Positions 1 through 9,775 of a stretch of DNA of 64,000 nucleotides are shown piece by piece (within the stretch, counting starts at the first letter, position 1; each line of letters begins with the position of its first letter). Made by a program: the position numbers and the translations under genes. A model generated the notes under the pieces. The model was given only the letters and a program-made list of their open reading frames with translations, ran no database searches and was not told where the DNA came from. Source of the stretch: Theropithecus gelada (lineage: Eukaryota; Chordata; Mammalia; Primates; Cercopithecidae). The DNA is taken from assembly GCF_003255815.1 (NCBI RefSeq), contig NC_037670.1:24277459-24341458 (forward strand), written 5' to 3'.

Positions 1-424
1 ATCACAAGAGGCCAAGTGATTCTATTCTAGGCATTATAGGTAGCCACTATGGGATTCTGAACAGAGGAGGCACTTGCTTCTACTTACATTTTGAGAGTCT
101 CACTCTGGCAACCCTGTGAAGAACTGATTACAGAGGAACAAGAACAGGGAATCAGACACCAGTAAGAAGGCTCTTTCAGTGGTCCAGGTGGGAGGTGAGG
201 TGCTGAACAGAAGTCAGATTCAGGGTGTGCTAGGCAAAGGTAGCAGGATTTGCTGACAGATTGCATCTGCAGCATGAGAGAAAGATGAGAACCAAGGACA
301 ATTCCTAGGTTTTGGCACCGAGCAGCAGAGCAAGTGGTGTCATTTATGGAGATGAAGAGGACGGATGGATCATAGGCCAGTTTAGGGGATGAGTCCATCA
401 AGAGCACTGTTTTGACTGTTAAGT

Positions 425-880
425 GAGAAATGCCTCTCTTACATTGGGTTTCCTAGAAGCAGAGCCTGATATGGGGATTCTTGTGCAAGTAATTTATTGA
501 GGGCGTCTCTGAGGAGTGATGAGAGATGTGAAATATGGCTGAGAATAAGCAGGGCAAAGACATGGTTCCAACTTAGGTCTCACTTCAGCCTACTCACACA
601 TGGACACTCAGGGGCACCATGGAGTTGTCCCTCCTTAGTGCATGGAAGCTGGGCTTTTGTGTTCCTGTATCAGTCAGTCATTTAGGTAGGACACCTGCTC
701 ACCCTTTCGAGGGAATAATCTCCTAAACATTTCTGGCGAGTGGTCTTTTATCAGTAAAGGCATCTCATCAGCCAAGGCAATGCTCCAGAGAAGGGCACAG
801 CTGTGAGCTATCGGCAGTCATCATCATTGCTCCTGGGGGAAGTGTGCACTATTTCGGTGAAGGTCCATTATAACACCTAC
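425..880. repeat. Unassigned insertion inside the ancient repeat
   Basis: The surrounding repeat stops near 424 and resumes near 880 with its next expected block, so this segment looks like a nested insertion of about 455 bp. It contains gggtttcctagaagcagag and caagtaatttattgag, which look like repetitive DNA I have seen elsewhere, but I cannot give a family or clear terminal repeats. Confidence 0.3.
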
Positions 881-1166
881 GAGACAGCCAAGTACAAATG
901 TGAAGTGGGCAGGTAGAGTTCAGAAAAGAAGTCAGGGTTGGGGATATACATTTAGGAAATCAGTGGTCTATACTGTGCTATTTAAAGCCATGAAAATGAG
1001 ATCAAATCCAGATGTAATATGGATAAAGAAGGGAAGAGCTTCAAGAACTGAGGCTGTGGGCACCTTGACATGTAGGGGTTTGGAAGAGGAAGAAGAACCA
1101 ACAAAGGGAGCCAATGAGAAGAGGCCAGAGAGGTAAGAGGAAAACCTGGATAATAAGATGCTCCAG

Positions 1167-1471
1167 GGCCGGGCGCGGTGGCTCAAGCCTGTAATCCCAG
1201 CACTTTGGGAGGCCGAGACGGGTGGATCACGAGGTCAGAAGATCGAGACCATCCTGGCGAACACGGTGAAACCCCGTCTCTACTAAAAAATACAAAAAAC
1301 TAGCCGGGCGAGATGGCGGGCGCCTGTAGTCCCAGTTACTTGGGAGGCTGAGGCAGGAGAATGGCGTAAACCCGGGAGGCGGAGCTTGCAGTGAGCTGAG
1401 ATCCGGCCACTGCACTCCAGCCCGGGCGACAGAGCGAGACTCCGTCTCAAAAAAAAAAAAAAAAAAAAAAA
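1167..1471 (+). mobile_element. AluY, Old World monkey type (AluYR-like), full length
   Basis: Full-length dimeric Alu with the RNA polymerase III A-box region at the left end, a middle A-rich linker and a 3' A-tail of more than 20 bases. Flanks share the duplication aagatgctccag (1155-1166 and 1472-1483). The variants ggctcaagcctgtaatccc and gagatccggccactgcac mark the cercopithecid AluY lineage. I count only about seven differences from the AluYR-type consensus as I remember it, so this is one of the youngest insertions here. Confidence 0.93.
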
Positions 1472-1689
1472 AAGATGCTCCAGGACACAGCGGAGAATGT
1501 GTTTCTGGAGGAGGGTGGCCCAAGTAAGATGAGGACTGAAAATGGAAGGAACACCTGATTGGGCAAAAGAGGTCACTGGTGACCTTGATGAAAAAAATTA
1601 GAGTGGAACAATGGGAACCAAAGCCAGATTATAGTGGGTTCTACAGACAAGGCGTTCTGCAATAGTAAAGCAGATTGAATAATCTAAAG

Positions 1690-2070
1690 TGATGTGGTTT
1701 GGCTCTGTGTCCCCACACAAATCTCATGTTGAATTGTAATCCCCATGTGTTGTGGGAGGGGCCAGGTGGGAGGTGACTGGATCATAGGGGCAGATTTCCT
1801 CCATACTGTTCTCATGATAGTGAATGCATTCTCATGAGATCTGATGGCTTAAAAGCGTGTGCCATTTCCCTCCTTGTTCTCTCTCTCTCCTGCCAAGTAA
1901 TGATGTGCCTGCTTCCCCTTCACCTTCTGCCACGATTGTACATTTCCTGAGGCCTCCCAGCCATGCTTCCTGTACAGCCTGAAGAACTGTGAGTCAATTA
2001 AACCTTTTTTCTTCATAAATTACCCAATCTCAGATAGTTCTTTATAGCAGTGTGAGAATGAACTAATACG
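1690..2070 (+). mobile_element. Solitary MaLR LTR (MST/THE1 type)
   Basis: The element begins tgatgtggtttggctctgtgtcc and ends agaatgaactaatac, the classical ends of MaLR LTRs. The body holds the usual ctcatgagatctgatgg, the cagccatgcttcctgtacagcctg stretch (more MSTB-like) and caattaaacc before the 3' end. No internal sequence adjoins it, so it is a solo LTR. Confidence 0.85.
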
Positions 2071-2330
2071 TAGGGATAGTTTGATATTGCTGGAAAAACC
2101 ATGCAAGAGGGAAGAGGTGAAAAGCAGGTAGTTATGGGATAGAGTCAGAGAGAGAGGGAAAGGCTAGCTCGTAAACAGCTTTGAATGCAGTGCCAAAAAG
2201 CTGGGATTTTAGGCAATGGAACCAAATAACTGAAGAGTTTTAAGGAGAAAATAAATGTGGTAAGATCTGTATCTCTTTCTGGAAATATTTTATACCCTTG
2301 TACGTAGGTTTGTGTGCCTACACTGTATGC

Positions 2331-2467
2331 TTTTTTTTTTTTTTTTTAATAAAGACGGAGTTTCACCATGTTGACCAGGCTGGTCTTGAACTCCTGACCT
2401 CAGGTGATCCACCCACCTTGGCCTCCCAAAGTGCTGGGATTACAGGCATGAGCCACTGCACCTGGCC
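2331..2467 (-). mobile_element. 5' fragment of an Alu (left-arm part)
   Basis: A poly-T run is followed by the reverse complement of the Alu left arm, ending in ccactgcacctggcc. Only about 120 bp of Alu body is present. Confidence 0.85.
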
Positions 2468-3190
2468 TGCTCTTTTTGAATCTGTGGGAAATCATTACAA
2501 GGATGTATCTTCATCACTGCAATTCCATTGCATTTTCCTGCGGCTTAGAAAACATTTCACCTTTCCAAGTCTCCAGCCAGTTTGGGTGTTCACTTTCAAT
2601 TTCTTTCAACATTTCTGAAGTTAATGATGCTAGAAAATAATGCAGAAAATTATTAAATTATTAAATTAAAAAATTATTAAAAATGTATCCCCTGAGTTTA
2701 AAAAATCTTACCAGCATTTTCTTCCTGATGTATGTCAGGAAATTTTTCTTTGCAAAGTGGGATAAGCATTGTTGTCAGATAGCCCTGTGAGTTTAACATG
2801 TACAATTTTACCCAGCTTTTGGCCAGCTGAGTTCAAAACAAGGACCATAATTTCCTGGAAACATCTGGTTCTCTAACCACCCTCTGGCATGATCTTGGTA
2901 ATTCTTAACCATTATTGTGTGCCATTTCATCAGCCTTTATTTAGTTTACATTATTCATTCATCTTGGAAAAGAGTCCTTAATACTTATCAGAACCCACTT
3001 CTTCCTAGCCTCCTTCCTTTTAAAAACAGTGTAGCTAACTCTTATTTTTTTTCCTAAGAAAGCAACAAAAATGTTTAGTACTTAAGCTCTCAGGCCATGC
3101 TGACTTGGTATAGAAGGGGTTTCTTCAATATATGTTTATTGTCTGAGGAAGCATTAAGGTTTCAATCATATTGGTTTTCTGATTGAAAAT
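2468..3190. other. No gene or repeat recognised
   Basis: AT-rich sequence with short interrupted frames. The stretch attattaaattattaaattaa near 2648 is simple AT-rich DNA. I see nothing else I can support. Confidence 0.4.
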
Positions 3191-3194
3191 AAAA

Positions 3195-3560
3195 AATTAT
3201 TTTATTTTATTTTTACCTTTACTTTAGATTCAGTGGGTACATGTACTTGCTTCCCCATTTTGAACTTCTCAGTGTCTATTATCCCCATCTTTACATCCGT
3301 GTATACTCATTGTTTAGCTCCCATTATAAGTGAGAAGTCATGTTTCATTTCTTGATCTGGGTGGTGGTTCCTCAGGTGCATCAACTCTGTAAAAATTTTT
3401 CAAGTTATACAGTTTTGATTTGTTTATTTTTCTACGTCTATGTTATACTTCAATTTAAAGGTTAAAAAATCCAGAAAGCATAAAAAGAAATAAAACATCA
3501 GAAATAATTCTAAACATGTCAATAAAAGTAAATGAGATAAATTTATCCATAAAAGGAAAA
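3195..3560. mobile_element. Small L1 fragments, opposite orientations
   Basis: About 3195-3345 resembles antisense L1 (gggtacatgtacttg, tagctcccattataagtgag). About 3350-3475 resembles a sense L1M 3' end (gatctgggtggtggttcc followed by tatgttatacttcaattt). The next 80 bases (ataaaagtaaatgagataaa) look like L1 ORF2 remnants. All are short and diverged. Confidence 0.5.
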
Positions 3561-3689
3561 CACTCTTTAGAAAAACACAACGGGTAATCATGTCTGTAGT
3601 CAGATAAAGCTGTACTTTCCTAGTGTCTTCATATCAGCCCAAAGGGTATGAGATTTCATGGCCCCAACTAAATTTACGTCACTAATTTA

Positions 3690-3709
3690 AGGAAGGGAGA
3701 GAGAAGGAT

Positions 3710-3750
<41 letters not shown>

Positions 3751-3969
3751 GAGAAAGAGAGAGAGAGAGAAAGAAAGAAAGAGAGAAAGAAAGACAGAAA
3801 GAAAGAAAAGAAAGAGAGAAAGAGAAGGAAAGAAAGAAAAAGGAAGGAAGGGAGAGAGAATGGGAGGGAGTTAGGAAGGAAGGAATGAAGGAAAAAAGAA
3901 AGAAAGAAAGAGAGAAAGAGAAAGAAAGGAAGGAAGGAAGAAAGGAAGGAAGGAAGGAAGGGAGGGAGA
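3690..3969. repeat. Purine microsatellite (GA)n/(GAAA)n/(GGAA)n
   Basis: An almost unbroken 280-base purine run passes from GA dinucleotides to GAAA and then GGAA tetranucleotides. The long Phe/Leu/Ser frame on the minus strand is only the translation of this repeat. Such polypurine tracts can form triplex DNA and are usually length-polymorphic. Confidence 0.95.
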
Positions 3970-4700
3970 CAAATAATTATTTCTTGAAGGACTTGAATTT
4001 CAGAGTTTACTATAGTTTGGTTTAGGAACAGAGCATAAACCATCTCATTCCCTTTTCCTCTTTGAGGTTGCTTTTTAAAAGCATAACAGAGAAATGGTTC
4101 CATAACCTTTGAGCATTGATCAGCTTTTGTCTCTTGCATGATGTCTTACAGACTTTCCCAGTTTCCGTCAGTTGCCATCCTTTCCTTGACTCGCAGCATG
4201 CTGGGTTCACTCCTTACACCTGGCAGCTAACCAAGAATGTCCCCTCATATCCTTGCTTTGTGCCTGTACATCCCATTTGGCATCAGGAACTTCTGTCAGC
4301 TCCGCTCCCACACAAGAGGCAAAATCCCGGAGGCCAGAGTTACAACTTCTTCATCTGTGTATCTCTGAACCCCATAGCTAAGTTCTTGATGAATGCATGA
4401 TAAACGGCTATTGTGGATTGTCCTGGTTTATTTTTGAATGATATTCCCTGGGCATCTTCTGTGTTGTGGATAATATTCTGTTGAATAGATCTCACCTCTT
4501 GGAAGCATCTTTCTAAAACAGAATCTGTGCAGCCCGAATGCACAACACTTAAGAATTCCACATACTGCACAAACATGGCAGTCACAGTTTTGGGGTTGGT
4601 TTTCTATTTGCATTTTCCAGATTTGTTCATTTTATTAACTTAAGACCTTCACACCAGGGAGAACTGTAATTGTTGCTTAGACACTCTCAGCCCTCCTTAT
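3970..4700. other. No gene or repeat recognised
   Basis: About 730 bases of apparently unique sequence with short frames on both strands and no splice-bounded exon that I can defend. Confidence 0.4.
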
Positions 4701-4718
4701 ACAAGACAGCTTTTTCTC
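4701..4718. repeat. Target-site duplication, left copy
   Basis: acaagacagctttttctc, identical over 18 bases to 4759-4776. The junction on the plus strand after the right copy (ttctc then aa) resembles the T-rich/AA target preferred by L1 endonuclease. Confidence 0.93.
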
Positions 4719-4758
4719 TTATAAGTACCGCGCGCTAACCGATTGCGCCACTGGAGCC
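4719..4758 (-). pseudogene. Retroposed 5' half of tRNA-Ile(UAU), tailless
   Basis: Read on the minus strand, this 40-bp insert is one G, then the 5' acceptor strand gctccag, the D arm (gcgc, loop with cggtta, gcgc), the anticodon 5' stem cggta and the loop cttata, then one A. It stops right after the anticodon UAU, around position 37, where tRNA-Ile(UAU) genes carry their intron. T arm, 3' acceptor strand and A-tail are absent. The insert is bracketed by 18-bp direct repeats (4701-4718 and 4759-4776), which shows insertion of an RNA rather than decay of a tRNA gene. It cannot make a functional tRNA. Seen: sequence and duplication. Inferred: L1-machinery insertion of a tRNA half or unspliced-cleavage 5' exon. 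Confidence 0.88.
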
Positions 4759-4776
4759 ACAAGACAGCTTTTTCTC
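4759..4776. repeat. Target-site duplication, right copy
   Basis: Exact 18-base copy of 4701-4718, directly abutting the tRNA 5' end. Confidence 0.93.
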
Positions 4777-5557
4777 AATCCTAGTTACAGGCATTGGATT
4801 CGATAAGGATTTATGTCCTTGATGGCCTTCCTTGCAGGGGAGGAGAAGAGTATCAGGTCCGTTTTCTTTTTAACCATCAAACTCTCAATTACTCATGGGA
4901 AGAATGGAATGTTCTCAACTTCCACCCAAATTAGACCACCTCACTTTTTCTTGTTTCTTGTTGTGGGCTTCATTTTCCTCCTAGAATCTAGTTTTTTCTG
5001 AATAACAGTACTTACAAGCCTGCAGTGTGATATACAATTTGGTATTTTAATGTCATGGTTATTTAGTTCTCTGAAAGCGGAATAAAATTGAATTATTTTC
5101 TGATTTAGAAAAGTTTTTTCTTTTTTTATCAGTAGTGATGCCTGATTTGACAGGCTTCCTTGTGACTGTCAGAGGGTGCAGAGTTCACATTTGGCATGAG
5201 CATGCTTCATCCAGAAGAAAGAATTTTCCAGATGGTTTGGAAGGCTGAGGGACAATATTTGGGAGACCAGGAAAAATTCTTAGCATATAATTGATTGGAA
5301 ATGCCTGTTCAGACCTTTTTACAAAATCCTCTTTTCCTTCCACCTTTGTCCTCTCCTGTGTTATATGAAGCTTCTCTTCATGGGGCCTAGACCCCTACAT
5401 CTTTTGGAGGTGACTTTAAGTGGTCTTTTGTGCTGGGGCACAGTATTCCTAAGACAGTTCATTAGATAGAATCATAAAACTGCCATGTTTGTAGGTAAAA
5501 AATGGTTAAATGGCAGCCATTTCATATGGCTCAACCTAAACATTGGTTCCTGTAATT
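4777..5557. other. No gene or repeat recognised
   Basis: About 780 bases of unique-looking AT-rich sequence. Frames are short and not bounded by convincing splice sites. Confidence 0.4.
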
Positions 5558-6110
5558 GTATTCATCCATTCATCAAGTATTTGTTCAACACTTATCATAT
5601 ACTCAATACTGTTTGGGGCTGTGAGGACACAACGGGGAACACAACACAGCCGTCGCCCTCCAGGAGTCTAACAGGGAGCAGCTGTACAAACGCAATTACA
5701 GTGGAGTGTGCAAAAATAGTGCTGCGATATGGCATGACAGCTCATGGTGGGGCCACTTAAGCCAACACTGGGGGGATGGTTAGGGAAAACCCTGGCAGAG
5801 TGAGTGGGAGTTGGCCAACTGAAATGGGGCACAAGAGTTGTAAGAATAACACTCCAGCCTGGAATGTTCCAAGGCCTGGGATGGTAGAAAGAAACAGAAC
5901 CCACTTGGCTATGGTAGAAATAGAGAGCAAAATGGGGGCATTGGGGGACTCTAGAACCGAGAAGATGAGCGGGGCTTGCACACATGCTATGTTTTTGGAA
6001 ATTACTCTCGGGGAAACAGGGAGGAGGGTTTTAAACCTAAGAGTGGTTAATGCCACTCCATGTATAGTTTGAGGGATGAAAAAAGGGGCCAGAGGGAGGA
6101 CCACCATGAT
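5558..6110 (+). repeat. Ancient interspersed repeat, same type as at 150-2290
   Basis: The block starts with the widespread cattcatcaagtatttgttc-like opening and continues through gaacacaacacagccgtcgc and later blocks (gaatgttccaaggcctg) in the order of the consensus I remember. Diverged and without a reading frame. Family not assigned. Confidence 0.45.
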
Positions 6111-6176
6111 GAAGCCTTGGGTTTACTCTTCCTTTGTTCTGCAGGTGGTTTGTTTGTCCCCCAGGAGGCAGGTTGC

Positions 6177-6539
6177 TGATATGGTATGGCAGTGTCCCCA
6201 CCCAAATCTCATCTTGAATTGTAGCTCCCCATAATCCCCATGTGTTGTGGGAGGGACCCAGTGGGAGATAATTGAATCATGGAGGCAGGTTTTCCCTTGC
6301 TGTTCTCATGATAGTGAAGAAGTCTCATGAGATCTGATGGTTTTATAAAGAGCAGTTCCCCAGCACACACTCTTTTGCCTGCTGCCATGTAAGATGTGAC
6401 TTTGCTCCTCCTTCCCCTTCCACCACGATTGTGAGGCCTCCCGAGCCATGTGAAATTGTGAGTCCATTAAACCTCTTTGCTTTATAAATTACCCAGTCCT
6501 GGGTATGTCGTTATAGTAGTGTGAGAACGGACTAACACA
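6177..6539 (+). mobile_element. Solitary MaLR LTR (MSTA-like)
   Basis: Starts tgatatggtatggcagtgtcc, has tcatgagatctgatggtttt, a tataaa box in ttttataaagagcag, gcctgctgccatgtaag, and ends gaacggactaacaca. The 5-bp duplication gttgc lies at 6172-6176 and 6540-6544. The structure is a complete solo LTR with its own TATA-like box and 3' sequence cattaaacc. Confidence 0.92.
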
Positions 6540-6544
6540 GTTGC

Positions 6545-7490
6545 TTTCTTCATTTTTGGTGTAAAAACAGAAACAAAGTTGGAGAAAATCTGATTATGTT
6601 CACCAGACAATTCAAGAAGAGAGTCGTTTTAGGGTAGTTGCAGGTGAAAAAGGCAGAAGGAATGGCCCCAGCACTTCAAGTGTCCTAGCCCATTGCCTGT
6701 GCAGAGGCTGAAACTCTAAACCAGCCAGGGTGGCAAGAGGAAGGACCTCAGATGAGCCATGCTGCCTCTCAGAGAAGTCATTGTCTTGGGCTTGGAAGGC
6801 ACACAAAAATACTGAGACACAGGCCAGCACCCACAGGGCAGAGTGCTTCTTAACTTCTTAAAGGAGCCATAGGAGCACATACTTTTGTGAGAAATGCAAA
6901 TGGGAAACAACTATATATAGACGCAGCAGCACACCTTATTTTGGAAAATTATTCCAATCTTTTGGAGGCGAAAGAGACCAGAACATAGGCAGAGAGCCCT
7001 GTTTAAACACTTAGCCTCAGCATTGCTTTCGTTTATAATTTAATATTTAAATCCAAATCTCTAAAGCACATAAATTTATCTAATCCTGCACAGTGTTTTG
7101 GCTATGACCCCAGCCCCCGGTTATTTTTCCAAGCTGGTCTAAATTTTCCAGGTTGTTGGAAATGCTGGTGATTCTGTGGCCTTCAAGAACATCTTACATG
7201 AAAGCCAGTCACACTGAGTTATGTTTTTTCCATCAACTAAACCTTTTACCAAATTGCCCATGGCTGAAACTATTTTCTGATAGATAAATATTTTCAAAGT
7301 TCCACTGTCAAGCCCAGTTTAGAAATGTCAAATTTGTCATGACTGTACCCACCAGTGTCTTTTCCTCTACTTATGCCACTTTTTATTTTCAGAGCAAGAA
7401 ATCTGGGGAGGAAAAGTGGAGATCCACCAATTAAAATGATATTAGAGAAGAAAGAAACAATGACCTCTTTGATAATTTACAATTATCCAA
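6545..7490. other. No gene or repeat recognised
   Basis: Unique-looking sequence of about 950 bases. Nothing I can support. Confidence 0.4.
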
Positions 7491-7501
7491 AAAAAAAAAA
7501 C

Positions 7502-7801
7502 TTTTTTTTTTTTTTTTTTTCCCCAAGGGACAGGGTCTCTCCCCCTGTTGCCCAGGCTGGACTGCAGTGGTGCAATCATAGCTCACTGCAGCCTCAAACT
7601 CCTGGGCTCCAATGATTCTCCTGCCTCAGCCTCCCAAGTAGTTAGGACTACAGACACACACCACCATGCCTGGCTGATTTTAAAATATTCTGTAGAGATG
7701 AGGTCTTGCTATGTTGGTCTCAAACTTCTAGCCTCAAGCAATCCTCCTGCCTCAGTCTCCCAAAGTTCTGGGATTACAGGTGTGAGCCACAACACCTGGC
7801 C
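7502..7801 (-). mobile_element. Alu, old (AluJ-like)
   Basis: A poly-T start is followed by the reverse-complement Alu body, ending ccacaacacctggcc. The body has gtgcaatcatagctcactgcag, typical of older Alus. A run of A immediately before the T run (7490-7500) makes a short A/T palindrome at the junction. Confidence 0.93.
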
Positions 7802-8077
7802 TCGGAGAATAAATATCTTGATACTTTTTCATGTTAAAATCATCCTCACTTTTCTGTTCAAATCCAGCTCAGGTACTTGTGGCTGTTATGACATGCCATG
7901 AACAACACACAGAAGCAAGAGGTATTGTTTAAATTCTGCAGATAAGGGAGGAGTAGTTTGAAGAGTTTGAGGATATCACCTTGCTGAAAATAGGAAGATA
8001 TTCATCTGTTTGGAAAAACTTAAAGAAGGAATAGGAAAAGGCAGCTGCTACAGGGTAGATTATGTCAAAACCAATGT

Positions 8078-8203
8078 AGCTGGGGACAGTGGAAAATGTG
8101 TGTAATCCCAGCTACTTGGGAGGCTGAGGTGGGAAGATCACTGGAAGCCAGGTATTTGAGACCAGTCTGGGCAATATAGTGAGACCCCATCTCTAAAAAG
8201 AAT
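8078..8203 (+). mobile_element. Alu monomer or truncated Alu
   Basis: Only one arm is present: agctggggacagtgg, cagctacttgggaggctgag, gagaccagtctgggcaa and an A-rich end. The segment equals roughly one Alu arm with an internal deletion, so it may be a free left monomer (FLAM) or a truncated Alu. Confidence 0.75.
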
Positions 8204-8454
8204 GTGAAGTTGTGCACAAATGAAAACCAACGTGTTCTTATGGTGGGATGTACCACATTCTATTTCCTTCTATCTTTCCATTTTATTTGTCTGACTCCTC
8301 CCTGAGCATGGCACTCCTTGCTCACAGCTGTTATCCCTGCCTCTGGGAGCACACCTGGCCTTCGGTCACTGCAGTGAGTAGGTATTAAGTAAATGAACAA
8401 TCACATGAATGAATAAATAGTGATCCAGGAGGGTGCTTTTTTCACATATCTGTT

Positions 8455-8590
8455 ATGGACTTGGGGAGCCGCACCCCAAGTTCTCATCCTGGGCAGTTTA
8501 GTACTCCGGTAGCAATAATGTTGAATACTATTAATTTTTTTGGTTAGTCTAAGAAAGTCAGGAGTGAGCATAGGGGCTGCATTCAACAGT
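8455..8590. repeat. Diverged repeat, copy A (pairs with 9650-9775)
   Basis: Shares ordered short blocks with 9650-9775: caccccaagttc, catcctgg, gtagcaa/gtaacaa, a gap, aagtcaggagtgag versus aagtcagggatgag, and ggctgcattc versus ggctttattc. The family is unknown to me. The two copies flank the MLT1 LTR. Confidence 0.45.
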
Positions 8591-8597
8591 CAAAGTT

Positions 8598-9292
8598 CAT
8601 GGTTCTCCAAAATTATTATGCTGAAGCCCTAACCCTCAGCGTGGTGGTACATGGAGACAGGGCCTCTAAAGAAGTAGTTAAGGTTATTTATTTATTTATT
8701 TATTTTGAGCTGGAGTCTCACTCTGTCCCCCAGGCTGGAGTGCAGTGGTGCGATCTCGGGCTCACTGCAACTTCCGCCTCTTGGGTTCAAGCGATTCTCG
8801 TTCCTTAGCCTCCTGAGTAGCTGAGATTAGAGGCACGCACCTCCATGCCCAGCTAATTTTTGTATTTTTAGTAGAGACGGGGTTTCAGCATGTTGGCTAG
8901 GCTGGTCTCAAACTCCTGACCTCAAGTGATTCTCCCACCTCAGCCTCCCAAAGTGCTGGGATTACAAGCATGAGCCACTGTGCCCAGCCAAAAGTCATTA
9001 AGGTTAGATGAGGTGATAAGAGTAGAGTTCTGATCTGATAAAGGATATGTGGCCTTTAAAAAAGAGATACTAGGGCTCACTGTACCCCCTCCCCACCACC
9101 TTTCTGCCAAGTGAGAGCACAGCAAGAAGGCGCCGTCTGCAAGCCAGCCAGAGAGCCCTGGCTAGGAACCCAACCCTGCCGGAAACTTGATCTTGGGCTT
9201 CCAGCCTCCAGAACTGTGAGAAGATAAATGTCTGTTGTTTAAGCTGCCCAGTGCATGGTGCTTTCAGTGGCCACCCATGTGGACTAAGACAT
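8598..9292 (+). mobile_element. MLT1-type MaLR LTR, split by an Alu
   Basis: The left part (8598-8686) has gctgaagccctaaccctc. The right part (8992-9292) has gagcacagcaagaaggcgcc, cttccagcctccagaactg and ttaagctgcccag, in MLT1 order. The Alu at 8687-8991 interrupts it and is therefore younger. Confidence 0.8.
8687..8991 (-). mobile_element. Alu inserted in the MLT1 LTR
   Basis: A (tttat)n-type tail precedes a reverse-complement Alu body ending ccactgtgcccagcc. The flanking duplication aagtagttaaggtta (8672-8686) matches 8992-9006 at 13 of 15 positions. Confidence 0.93.
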
Positions 9293-9530
9293 ACCTTGGT
9301 GTTCAGCTGGAACGTGGGATCCAGAGTCCATTACTGTGGCCCCCGTCAACTGCCTGGGAAGCCATGGTGAGAACTCTTCAGTTCATTTTATCCCGAAACC
9401 GTGAGAAACTCCTCTTCACGGTAGCACTGCTGCTCTAGGTGGGAGGCTGGTGCTGCCAGGAACGTAGCTCCAACCTCTACCCCTAATGAGGTCAAATTGA
9501 GGACCAGGGCACTCAGGATGGTTTCTTGGC

Positions 9531-9576
9531 AAAACAACAACAACAACAACAGCAACAACAACAAAAACAAAAACAA
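9531..9576. repeat. (CAA)n microsatellite
   Basis: About 46 bases of CAA trinucleotides with one CAG, grading into CAAAAA. Confidence 0.9.
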
Positions 9577-9649
9577 AAAACCCTATGATATAATTCATGA
9601 AAACCAATATTCCCTTCTCATCCTTTGAATTAGATCAATACCATTCCGC

Positions 9650-9775
9650 ACAGCCCTTTTGGGGTGGCCACACCCCAAGTTCACATCCTGGTAGTAACAA
9701 CAAGGAACGTTACTTAATCTTTTAAAATTCGTCTGCAGAAGTCAGGGATGAGGGTGTGGGCTTTATTCTAGAGCC
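9650..9775. repeat. Diverged repeat, copy B
   Basis: See 8455-8590 for the shared blocks. The copies lie in the same orientation about 1.2 kb apart. Confidence 0.45.

Larger units (their letters stand above)
150..2290 (+). repeat. Ancient interspersed repeat, broken by three nested insertions
   Basis: Blocks at about 150-424, 880-1166, 1485-1689 and 2071-2290 resemble, from memory, one old mammalian repeat whose body speaks of 'lag' motifs such as gatttgctgacagattg and taagatgaggactga. Between them lie an unassigned insertion (about 425-880), an AluY (1167-1471) and a MaLR LTR (1690-2070). When these are removed the old sequence reads on in order, except that the 2071-2290 block corresponds to an earlier part of the repeat. 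I cannot name the family with certainty. The blocks are strongly diverged and hold no meaningful reading frame. Confidence 0.5.

Noticed and set aside
3687..4139. Phe/Leu/Ser-rich minus-strand frame
   Set aside because: Translation of the purine microsatellite.
4719..4758. Decayed functional tRNA gene
   Set aside because: The perfect 18-bp duplication directly abuts both ends of the half, which fits insertion of a fragment and not deletion of the other half.
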